From Salsipaludibacter sp963735045 (GTDB lineage: Bacteria > Actinomycetota > Nitriliruptoria > Nitriliruptorales > Nitriliruptoraceae): a DNA stretch of 64,000 nt. How positions within the stretch are numbered: the first letter of the stretch is position 1; every line of letters begins with the position of its first letter. The notes under the pieces are model-generated. The model had not been told where the DNA came from. It worked only from the letters and a program-made list of their open reading frames with translations, and made no database searches. The stretch lies in contig CAVTIZ010000003.1 of the NCBI GenBank assembly GCA_963735045.1, forward strand, positions 186,001 through 250,000. Direction: 5' to 3'. Position numbers and translations under genes: made by a program. This document shows, piece by piece, positions 1 to 6,835 of the stretch.

Positions 1-162
1 CTCGACGTTGTCGAGGCGTTCCAGGATCGCACCCGGGATGCCGGTCATGGCGCGGTCCACGAGCCGCACGAAGTCGTCGAGCGTGGCGGCGCGCCACCCG
101 ATCCAGGGCCGGCTGCGGCGATCGGGTGGACGGCGACGGTGGCGGGCGTGGCGGTCATCCAT
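1..162 (-). CDS. Zincin-like metallopeptidase family protein, N-terminal part
   Basis: The first 54 codons of a minus-strand gene run off the left edge of the window. The translation begins MDDRHARHRRR, continues with a Trp/Arg stretch, and then has TLDDFVRLVDRAM followed by IPGAILERLDNVE. That pattern resembles the N-terminus of the minimal zincin-like metallopeptidase family (PF06262), which typically reads 'FE.LV..ALD.IP...L..LDNV'. The catalytic HExxH would lie outside the window. The gene is divergent from the DUF3499 gene at 352, the usual arrangement of these two families in actinobacteria (Rv3259/Rv3258c in M. tuberculosis), and this supports the call. The ATG at 162 is the first in this frame, and no clear Shine-Dalgarno sequence is visible. 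Family recognised from a short match plus context; the substrate is unknown. Confidence 0.7.
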   Translation of the reverse strand, partial: MDDRHARHRRRPPDRRSRPWIGWRAATLDDFVRLVDRAMTGIPGAILERLDNVE

Positions 163-351
163 GGGCCCATGCTAGGCCCGCCCGTGCAGCCGTCGTGGTG
201 TCGGGGTTGCGGGACTTCGCGGGGTCGACCTGATTGACTCCTTCCCATGGCTGCTGAACCCCTTCCCCAGAACCTCCCGCGCGACCGTTCGTCGACCTCG
301 CCGTCGACCGGTCCCCGTCGTGCCGACCGGCAGGACCGGGTCGTGCAGTCG

Positions 352-969
352 ATGGCGCACAAGGTCACACGACCCTGTCGCCGCAGCGGCTGTCCCGCGC
401 CTGCCCGGGCCTCCATGGTCCTGGACTACGCCGGGAAGCAGGTGACGCTGGTGCCGTTGCTGGAGGAACGCGACCCGCGTTTCCTCGAACTGTGCCCGAG
501 CCATGCCGCGAGCCTCGACGTTCCGCGGGGCTGGGACCTGGTGGACGACCGCGACGAGGAGCCGGCGGAACCGACCGGCCCGCCCACCGCGGCCGAGATG
601 GGCTCGTCGGCCACGGTCGCCGTGCTGGCCGCTGCCCTGCGCGAGCCTGCCGAGCCCGAGCAGCCGGTGGGTCCGGAGTCGGTGGACGACCTCGTCGACG
701 CGTCGGACCCCGTTGCCCCCCGGCCCACGCTCGTCGAGCCGACCGAGCCGGTTGCGGCGGGGGACACCCGTCCGACGCCGCCCTCCGGACGCACCGCCCA
801 GCCCGTCCATCCGGACCGGCGCCAGCGGCCGACGGACCAGCGCCAACTGCCCCTGGAGGGGACGCTGCCGGGCGAGGGGGGTGGCCGGGCTCCCGCTCCC
901 GCCGACCGGGTCGCGGCGCCGCGACCGGTCCCCGCCGCACGCGAAGCACGCCGGACCTCGTCCTCCTGA
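352..969 (+). CDS. DUF3499 family protein
   Basis: A 205-residue protein of unknown function. Residues 1-65 match the actinobacterial DUF3499 pattern: a Cys-x4-Cys pair (C9, C14), a 'MVLDYAGKQVTLVPL' strand, then LCPSHAASL (C48, H51) and a terminal PRGW motif. The Cys/His set looks like a small zinc-binding fold (inference). Residues 66-205 are Pro/Glu/Ala-rich and probably disordered. An in-frame ATG at 247 would add 35 residues of Pro/Arg/Ser-rich sequence outside the family, so 352 is preferred although neither start has a strong Shine-Dalgarno. It sits between the divergent metallopeptidase and manB, as in mycobacteria (Rv3258c-Rv3257c). The family assignment is good; the function is not known. 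Confidence 0.8.
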   Translation: MAHKVTRPCRRSGCPAPARASMVLDYAGKQVTLVPLLEERDPRFLELCPSHAASLDVPRGWDLVDDRDEEPAEPTGPPTAAEMGSSATVAVLAAALREPAEPEQPVGPESVDDLVDASDPVAPRPTLVEPTEPVAAGDTRPTPPSGRTAQPVHPDRRQRPTDQRQLPLEGTLPGEGGGRAPAPADRVAAPRPVPAAREARRTSSS

Positions 970-1123
970 CCCGACTCCCGACGCAGATCCCGACGCGCGT
1001 CCGTCGCCGACCGGCCCGTGGGCGCTGCCCGAGCCGGTTCCTGCCGTGGCCACGTGCAGGCGGCTGCTGTGGTTCCCTCCGGGTCGGCGACCGGGATCGA
1101 CCCGCGCCGGTCAGGAGCAGCCC

Positions 1124-2509
1124 ATGGACGCCGCGGCACGCCTGGAGCGACTCGTCAAGGCCTACGACGTCCGTGGCACCGACGACGACCTGACGCCGGA
1201 GGTGGTCCGTGCGCTGGGCGTCGGCATCGCGGAGGTGCTGGGTGCCCCGGGACCCGACGGGGCCGTCATGCTGGCACGCGACATGCGGCCGAGCTCGCCC
1301 GTGATCGTGGACGCCCTGGCCGAGGGGATCCGGTCGCGCGGTGTCGACGTGGTGGACCTCGGCCTGTCGTCCACCGACGCCCTGACCTTCGCCGCCGGGC
1401 ACCTCGACCTGGCCGGGGCCATGGTCACCGCCAGCCACAACCCCAGTGGCCACAACGGCATCAAGCTGTGCCGGGCCGGGGCCGTGCCGGTCGCGATCGA
1501 CAGCGGGCTCGCCGAGGTCCGGGACGTGGCGCGGTCGGTGCTGGACGGCACGCTGGCCGCCAGCGACCGCCCCACCGGGGATCGCCGTGACGAGTCGGTC
1601 GACGACGCCTTCGTGGCCCACGTGCACGGCATGGTCGACACCGCGGCGCTGGCCGGGCTCCACATCGCCGTCGACGCGGGCAACGGCATGGCCGGGTACC
1701 TCGTGCCGCGGGTCATGGCCGACCTGGACGTCGAGGTCGACGAGCTGTACTTCGACCTGGACGGCAGCTTCCCGAACCACCCGGCGAACCCGCTCGACGA
1801 GGCCAACCTCGCCGACCTGTGCGCCCATGTCCGCGACCACGGGCTGCCCCTGGGACTGGCCTTCGACGGCGACGCCGACCGCGTCTTCGCCGTGGACGAG
1901 GCCGGACGTCCGGTGCCGTCGTCGCTGATCGGTGCCGTCGTCGCCGAGCGCCTGCTCGAACGGGAGCCGGGGGCGACCGTGCTGCACAACGTGATCTGTT
2001 CCCGGACCGTGCCGGAGGTGATCGAGGCCGCCGGCGGCACCGCCGTGCGCACCAGGGTCGGGCACTCCTTCATCAAGGCCCGCATGGCCGAGACCGGCGC
2101 CATCTTCGCCGTCGAACACAGCGGGCACTACTACTTCCGCGACTTCTTCCGAGCCGACTCCGGGATCGTGGCCGCCCTCGTCCTCCTCGAGGAGGTGGCG
2201 CGCCAGGACAAGCCGCTGTCGGAGGTGGTCGCGCCCTACGACCGCCGCGTGGCCTCGGGCGAGCACGACCTGGCCGTGGCGGACCAGGACGCGGCCATCG
2301 CGGCCGTCGCCGACGAGCTCGCCGACGAGGCGGTCGCGGTCGACCGCATGGACGGCCTCACGTTGGACGTCGCCGACGCGTGGTGCAACCTGCGGCCCTC
2401 CAACACCGAACCGGTGCTGCGTCTCAACGTCGAGGGCGACGACCGGGCGGCCATGCAGCGCCTGCTGGAACGGGTCATGGCTATCGTGGACGACGTCCCG
2501 ACCCGATGA
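1124..2509 (+). CDS. manB: Phosphomannomutase/phosphoglucomutase
   Basis: A 461-residue alpha-D-phosphohexomutase that interconverts mannose-6-P and mannose-1-P (and probably glucose phosphates), feeding GDP-mannose for glycans. Visible motifs are the phosphoserine loop TASHNPSGHNGIK with the catalytic Ser at about 104, the Mg-binding DGDADR loop at 248-253, and a C-terminal phosphate-binding segment RPSNTEP. Length and domain order are normal for the family. The ATG at 1124 is preceded by AGGAG (1113-1117) at a good spacing. Longer in-frame starts upstream would add over 200 Arg/Pro-rich residues and were rejected. The DUF3499-manB order matches M. tuberculosis Rv3258c-Rv3257c. Sugar preference cannot be told from motifs alone. 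Confidence 0.93.
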   Translation: MDAAARLERLVKAYDVRGTDDDLTPEVVRALGVGIAEVLGAPGPDGAVMLARDMRPSSPVIVDALAEGIRSRGVDVVDLGLSSTDALTFAAGHLDLAGAMVTASHNPSGHNGIKLCRAGAVPVAIDSGLAEVRDVARSVLDGTLAASDRPTGDRRDESVDDAFVAHVHGMVDTAALAGLHIAVDAGNGMAGYLVPRVMADLDVEVDELYFDLDGSFPNHPANPLDEANLADLCAHVRDHGLPLGLAFDGDADRVFAVDEAGRPVPSSLIGAVVAERLLEREPGATVLHNVICSRTVPEVIEAAGGTAVRTRVGHSFIKARMAETGAIFAVEHSGHYYFRDFFRADSGIVAALVLLEEVARQDKPLSEVVAPYDRRVASGEHDLAVADQDAAIAAVADELADEAVAVDRMDGLTLDVADAWCNLRPSNTEPVLRLNVEGDDRAAMQRLLERVMAIVDDVPTR

Positions 2510-2542
2510 GCCCGGTCGCCCGGGCTCGTTCCGGCCAGCCCC

Positions 2543-2581
2543 GACCGACCGGCGCGACCGACCGGCGCGACCGACCGGCGC
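2543..2581. repeat. 13-bp minisatellite, 3 copies
   Basis: Three perfect head-to-tail copies of GACCGACCGGCGC lie in the short gap between manB and the Trm112-like gene. It is one of several short-period tandem repeats in intergenic DNA of this window. No function is evident. Confidence 0.85.
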
Positions 2582-2629
2582 GACCGGCCGCCACCCACCG
2601 ATCCCACCCCGACCGTCAGGACACGCCCA

Positions 2630-2809
2630 ATGCCCTACGTCGACGAGGTCCTGCTGGACGTCCTGCGCTGCCCCGACTGCCGGGCGACCGTGGACTACAA
2701 GGACCGCCGCAAGGTGGTCGTGTGCACCGACTGCGGCCTGCAGTACCCGGTCGTGGACGGCATCCCCGTCATGCTGGTCGACCAGGCCAAGCCGTCGCGC
2801 CGACGCTGA
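2630..2809 (+). CDS. Trm112-like zinc-ribbon protein
   Basis: A 59-residue protein with two CxxC pairs: CPDC at residues 14-17 and CTDC at 32-35. The second is followed by GLQYPVVDGIPVML, the signature tail of the bacterial Trm112/YcaR family, whose members act as small zinc-binding partners or activators of methyltransferases. Length is typical (55-65). It starts with ATG at 2630; a CAGG lies about 10 bp upstream, so the ribosome-binding site is weak. It lies between manB and the purine nucleoside phosphorylase on the same strand, with a 24-bp gap to the next gene. The equivalent mycobacterial neighbourhood also carries a small protein near manB. The partner enzyme is not identifiable from this sequence. 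Confidence 0.85.
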   Translation: MPYVDEVLLDVLRCPDCRATVDYKDRRKVVVCTDCGLQYPVVDGIPVMLVDQAKPSRRR

Positions 2810-2833
2810 GTTCCCGATCGATCGGAGCCCCCG

Positions 2834-3652
2834 ATGCCCACCCCGGACGACGCCGCGCGTGCCACCGCCGATGCGCTCGGGGACGCCCTGGGCGACGGGG
2901 TCGACGTCCTGGTCACGTTGGGATCGGGGTTGTCGGGGGTGGCCGACCTGCTCGACGACCCCGTGGAGCTGGCGACCGAGGTCCTGCCGGGCATCCCCGA
3001 GTCGACGGTGCCCGGCCACACGTCGACCCTGCGCTACGGGCGCATCGGTGACCGGCGGGTGCTGACCCAGGTCGGTCGCGTCCACCTCTACGAGGGCCAC
3101 TCCGGCGCGGACGTCACCCGCATGGTCGACGCGGCGGCCCTGCTGGGTGCCGAGGCGTTCCTGGTGACCAACGCCGCCGGCGGGCTCGACCCGTCGTGGA
3201 CCCCGGGCGACGTCATGGTCCTGCGCGACCACCTCAACCTCACCGGCACCACCCCCCTGCTGGGCGTCGTCCGGGACGGCGGACCGGTCTTCGTCGACAT
3301 GGCCGAACCCTACGACGCCGAGCTGCGCACGCTGGCCCACCGGGTCGCCGACGACGTCGGGTTGTCGCTGCGGGAGGGGGTGTACGCCGGGCTGCTCGGA
3401 CCGGCCTACGAGACCCCGGCCGAGGTGGCGATGCTGCGCACGCTCGGCGCGACCGCCGTGGGCATGTCCACCGTCCTGGAGGTCGTGGCCGCCCGGGCCC
3501 GCGGCCTGCGGGTCCTCGGACTGTCGACCATCACCAACGTGCACGGCGCCGGCGTCGAGACGACCCACGACGAGGTCATCGAGGTGGGGGCCCGGGTCGC
3601 CGCCGACGTCACCCGGCTGGTGTCGGGGATCCTGGCCGACCTCGGCGACTGA
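2834..3652 (+). CDS. punA: Purine-nucleoside phosphorylase (trimeric PNP family)
   Basis: A 272-residue enzyme that cleaves purine nucleosides with phosphate to give free base and ribose-1-phosphate (purine salvage, cytosol). Family features in order: LVTLGSGLSG phosphate loop near residue 30, PGIPESTVPGH, GRVHLYEGH, FLVTNAAGG, PGDVMVLRDHLN, the base-pocket segment GPAYETPAEVAML, GMSTVLEVVAA and the TITNVHG strand. The Asn of TITN is the residue expected in 6-oxopurine-specific trimeric PNPs. Length fits (265-290). ATG at 2834 is preceded by GGAG at about 6-7 bp. It is 24 bp downstream of the Trm112-like gene, so cotranscription is likely. The related MTA phosphorylases cannot be fully excluded, but the Asn pattern favours PNP. 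Confidence 0.92.
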   Translation: MPTPDDAARATADALGDALGDGVDVLVTLGSGLSGVADLLDDPVELATEVLPGIPESTVPGHTSTLRYGRIGDRRVLTQVGRVHLYEGHSGADVTRMVDAAALLGAEAFLVTNAAGGLDPSWTPGDVMVLRDHLNLTGTTPLLGVVRDGGPVFVDMAEPYDAELRTLAHRVADDVGLSLREGVYAGLLGPAYETPAEVAMLRTLGATAVGMSTVLEVVAARARGLRVLGLSTITNVHGAGVETTHDEVIEVGARVAADVTRLVSGILADLGD

Positions 3653-3718
3653 TCCGGGCGTCCACCGGCCGAGCGGTCCGGGTCCCGGCCGGGACCACCC
3701 GGCGGGCATGCTCGCGGG

Positions 3719-4459
3719 ATGCCACCCCGACGACCCGACGCGCCATCCGCCCCGACACCCGACGCAGCGACCGGCGGGGGTCCGGGTCGTGGCGTGGTCC
3801 GGTCCTCGCTGCTGGCCCTGCTGGCGCCCACCCGGTGCCCGTCGTGTCGCCGTCGGGGTCCGTTGCCGTGGTGCCGGGAGTGTGCGCCGGCGTCACGGGT
3901 GGGGCCGTGCTGTCCCCGCTGTGGTGCTGCTCGGGCCAGCGGTCACTGCCCCCTGGTCGACAGCGACGTCGACCGGGTCGTGGTCGCCCACGACTACCGC
4001 GGCACCGTCGCCGCGGTCGTCCGGGCCGCCAAGCTCGACGCCGTCGTGTCCGCCCTCCCGCCCCTGGGACGCGACCTCGGTGCGAGGGTCGCCACCGCGA
4101 TGCGCGTCGGGGAGGTGGACCCGGTCGACGTGGTCACGGCGGTCCCCGTGCCCCGGGCACGTCGCCGACGACGGGGCTTCGACCACGCCGCGCTGCTGGC
4201 CGGTGGGGTCGGCGAGGTCCTCGGCGCGCCGCCCGTCGCGCTGTTGGCCGTCCGGGGCCGGGCACCGGATCGCGGCGCCGGCCAGCCGGGGGTCGCGACC
4301 ATGGTGGCCGTGGCCCCGGTCGACGGCCACGTGCTCCTGGTCGACGACGTCGTGACCACCGGTGCCACGGTCGCGGTCGCCGCGACGGTGCTGCGTGACG
4401 CGGGCGCGGATCGGGTGACGGTCGCCGCGGTCGCGCGAGCCGGTGGCCACGACGGCTGA
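3719..4459 (+). CDS. ComF family phosphoribosyltransferase-like protein
   Basis: A 246-residue ComF/GntX-like protein. An N-terminal double zinc-ribbon region (CPSC, CREC, CCPRC and a terminal HC within residues about 40-80) is followed by a type I phosphoribosyltransferase fold. The PRPP-binding loop VLLVDDVVTTGAT is at 205-217 with the acidic pair D209-D210. VPVPRARRRRRGFDHA is the other hallmark of the family. In competent bacteria ComF acts at the membrane to bring DNA in; elsewhere the reaction is unknown. In M. tuberculosis the homologue (Rv3242c) is also next to the HPF gene, as here. The first about 30 residues are Pro/Arg-rich and poorly conserved, so the true start could be downstream. 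Confidence 0.87.
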   Translation: MPPRRPDAPSAPTPDAATGGGPGRGVVRSSLLALLAPTRCPSCRRRGPLPWCRECAPASRVGPCCPRCGAARASGHCPLVDSDVDRVVVAHDYRGTVAAVVRAAKLDAVVSALPPLGRDLGARVATAMRVGEVDPVDVVTAVPVPRARRRRRGFDHAALLAGGVGEVLGAPPVALLAVRGRAPDRGAGQPGVATMVAVAPVDGHVLLVDDVVTTGATVAVAATVLRDAGADRVTVAAVARAGGHDG

Positions 4460-4677
4460 CCACGTCGCGCGGCGTTCACCCGTTCGCGACACCACCGGGC
4501 CCCGCAGCGGGCGACCACGGGGGTTGCCCACCGCGCCGGGTGCCAGCGGCCGCACGGCCAGCCCGTGCGGGTCCACCGTGTTAGGGTCGCCACGCGGGCC
4601 ACGTCGGCCTCGGGTCGGCGCACCCATCCGCTCGCCACACGGCGACCGGACCGAGCGACACGAACGACGGAGGCAGG

Positions 4678-5010
4678 ATGCAGATCAGCGTGACGGCGCG
4701 TGACGTCGAACTCTCGGACGGTGTCCGTGACGACGCAGTGGCCAAGTTGTCGCGAGTGCAGCGACTGTTCGGGCGCTTCATCGACATGGACATCACCTTC
4801 GCGGAAGGCCCGGGCGGGGGGGACGAGGTCCAGTGCGACGTCGTCCTGCACGCGAAGGGCCAGTACCTGCGGGCCAGCGGGACCGGCCCCGACGCCCTCG
4901 CCGCGGCCGATGCCGCGGAATCGAAGTTGTCGCGGCAGGTGCGCAAGCTCAAGACGAGGCTGGTCGACAAGCCCCGGCTGGCCGCGGCCAACGGTCGCGG
5001 CCAGGCCTGA
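4678..5010 (+). CDS. hpf: Ribosome hibernation promoting factor, short form
   Basis: A 110-residue S30AE/YfiA-fold protein that binds the 30S A/P-site region and silences ribosomes in stress. It opens with MQISVTARDVELSDGVRD, has the ITFAEGP beta strand, then CDVVLHAKGQYLRASG and the helix ALAAADAAESKLSRQVRKLKTRL, which covers the whole N-terminal HPF domain. The start is well supported by GGAGGCAGG just upstream. A TTAGGGT box near 4580 could be a -10, but the 5' region was not resolved. Oddity: most actinobacteria encode a long HPF of about 200+ residues with a C-terminal dimerisation domain. Here the protein stops after the first domain, and the following reading frame belongs to a different gene. 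Confidence 0.9.
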   Translation: MQISVTARDVELSDGVRDDAVAKLSRVQRLFGRFIDMDITFAEGPGGGDEVQCDVVLHAKGQYLRASGTGPDALAAADAAESKLSRQVRKLKTRLVDKPRLAAANGRGQA

Positions 5011-5119
5011 CCCCCGCACGGTCGTCGGCCGGCACCGGGCGTCGCCGCGCCGAGGTCGTCGACGGCTCCCCGGCCGGTGTCGTCGGTGTCGGCGCCCCCG
5101 GTCCCCACCGCGAGGAACG

Positions 5120-5470
5120 ATGACCGACGAACCGCTCACCGTTCGCCTCGAGGGCGACGACGGCCGCCTGCACCGCGCGCTGCGATCGGGCCGGGTGCAG
5201 GTCGTCGACGGCGACGAGGAGGCCGACCTGGTGGTGCAGGTCCTGGTCGACACGGCCCGCGCCGTCGCCGAATCGAGCCTGACCGCACGCGAGTTCGACG
5301 TCCTGGTCGAGCTCGCACGGGGGGCGACGAACGGCGAGATCGCCGACACGTTGTTCATCGCGGAGAACACGGTCAAGAACCATGTCCGCAGCATCCTGCT
5401 CAAGCTGCCCGCCCGATCGCGCACCGAGGCGGTCGTGCGTGCCCACCAACGGGGGCTGTTGCAGCTGTAG
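5120..5470 (+). CDS. Small LuxR-type helix-turn-helix regulator
   Basis: A 116-residue protein whose second half is a complete LuxR/GerE DNA-binding domain. Residues 53-116 read SLTAREFDVLVELARGATNG, then EIADTLFIAENTVKNHVRSI, with the usual T-x-R-E, N-x-E-I-A and N-T-V-K-x-H positions. The first about 50 residues (Asp/Val-rich, RVQVVDGDEEADLVVQVLVD) do not look like a complete receiver, since a receiver needs about 120 residues. So this is a stand-alone DNA-binding protein or one with a minimal unknown sensor. It starts with ATG after GAGGA (5112-5116). It lies between hpf and the diadenylate cyclase on the same strand, and joint control of stress functions is plausible but inferred. Targets are unknown. 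Confidence 0.85.
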   Translation: MTDEPLTVRLEGDDGRLHRALRSGRVQVVDGDEEADLVVQVLVDTARAVAESSLTAREFDVLVELARGATNGEIADTLFIAENTVKNHVRSILLKLPARSRTEAVVRAHQRGLLQL

Positions 5471-5584
5471 GGTCGTCCGCCGGTGGTCGAACGTCCCGAT
5501 CCATGGGGCCGCGACCTCCTAGCGTGGGCGCAGTCGGGCGTCGGTGCCCGGGGCGGACAGGTCGGCGGAGACAGGGCAGGGGGC

Positions 5585-6568
5585 ATGGACCGGATCTTCC
5601 CGGGTCGCGAGGACGAGGAGCACCGCCGCCAACGACTGGCGTCGGAACTCGCCGACGCCGGGCTGCCCGATGTCGACGAGGCGCTGCTGGCCGAGGTGGT
5701 CCATGCGCTGGAACTGCGTCCCCACGAGGGCGTGCTGGCCACCTACGGCTCGATCGTGCTGACCCGTGGCGAGATGGACCTCGACGGCTGGGGGACCCGG
5801 GTCGACTTCGACGACCTGGCCCGCCTCCGGGAACTGGCCGATGGCGCGACCAGCTTCGTGGTCCGGTCGGCCGACGGGTGGCACCTGGCCGTGGGGGACC
5901 GCCCGGCGGGCGAGACCGACCTCGTCACCCTGTGCGTCCAGCGAGCGGCGCGGGTGGTGCGGCTGCTGCCCGAGGGACGCGTCCAGGTGCTGGCCGGCGA
6001 GTACGTGTTCGCGCTCGAACGCGCCCGCTGGAAGCGCCACCCGACCTCGGCCGCCTACGTGCGACGACTGGCCGCGTGGTCCGAGCGGGCCATGAACCGG
6101 GCCCACGTGGCCCAGGGCCTGCTGGACCTCGCCGTGCACACGCTCAGCCCGGGACGCGTCGGGGCCACCCTGGTGTGGCTGTCCGACGACGACCGCACCG
6201 GCGTCGGGGGACTGCTCGGACACGGGGGCACCGTGCCACCCCTGCCCGTCAGCCAACGTCCCATCCACCGGGCGGTGGCCAACCTGCTCGGCCAGCACGA
6301 CGGCGCCACCCTGCTGTCGCCCGACGGGCGCCTGCTGTGTGCAGGCGTGGAGTTGCTGGGCGACCCCGACTCCGACGTCGTGCGCCATCGCGGGATGCGC
6401 CATCGGTCGGCCGCACGCTTCAGCCGACTGCGCCCCGAGGCGGTGGTGGTCGTGGTGTCCGAAGACGGTCCCGTGTCGATCTACCTCGACGGGGTCGACA
6501 TCACCCGGGACACGCCGCAGGACCCTCCGGCCGAGCTCGTCGCCCCCGAGTCCAGCACCGCGACCTGA
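5585..6568 (+). CDS. Diadenylate cyclase (DisA_N/DAC domain) with novel N-terminal region
   Basis: A 327-residue protein whose C-terminal about 120 residues carry both DAC-domain signatures: the DGA motif (D239-G-A in a HDGATLL strand, followed by LCAGVELL) and the RHRSA motif (R272-H-R-S-A). These are followed by the AVVVVVSEDG strand of DisA_N (PF02457). Such enzymes condense two ATP into c-di-AMP. There are no transmembrane helices, so it is neither CdaA nor CdaS in layout, and there are no DNA-binding HhH repeats as in DisA. Residues 1-200 contain a conserved-looking block around YGSIVLTRGEMDLDG, resembling the soluble YojJ-like DAC architecture (inference). ATG at 5585 has AGGGGG upstream; a GTG at 5483 would add 34 low-complexity residues. 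It lies between a LuxR-type gene and secA. Confidence 0.82.
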   Translation: MDRIFPGREDEEHRRQRLASELADAGLPDVDEALLAEVVHALELRPHEGVLATYGSIVLTRGEMDLDGWGTRVDFDDLARLRELADGATSFVVRSADGWHLAVGDRPAGETDLVTLCVQRAARVVRLLPEGRVQVLAGEYVFALERARWKRHPTSAAYVRRLAAWSERAMNRAHVAQGLLDLAVHTLSPGRVGATLVWLSDDDRTGVGGLLGHGGTVPPLPVSQRPIHRAVANLLGQHDGATLLSPDGRLLCAGVELLGDPDSDVVRHRGMRHRSAARFSRLRPEAVVVVVSEDGPVSIYLDGVDITRDTPQDPPAELVAPESSTAT

Positions 6569-6835
6569 CACGCCGTCACCGGCCGTCGCCACGACGTCGG
6601 TGGCGCCGTCCGAGGCGACGTCGCCCTGTCCTGAGGGGCAGGCCACCCATCTCGCACCAACCCGTACCATGTGCGGGTGCGGACCACGACCCGACACGGC
6701 CCCGTGGTGGGTCGACGGACCGTGGTCGCACGCGCTCCCGGTCCCACCGCCTCCCCACACCGCCGCGGGGGGCGATCGGACCGGTCGCAGTCGGATCCCC
6801 GGGCGGGGATCGCACTCGAGGCAAGGCAGGCCATC

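Noticed and set aside
365..3709. Minus-strand 1114-codon frame through manB and punA
   Set aside because: No motifs, His/Gly/Arg-rich; the plus-strand genes are clear.
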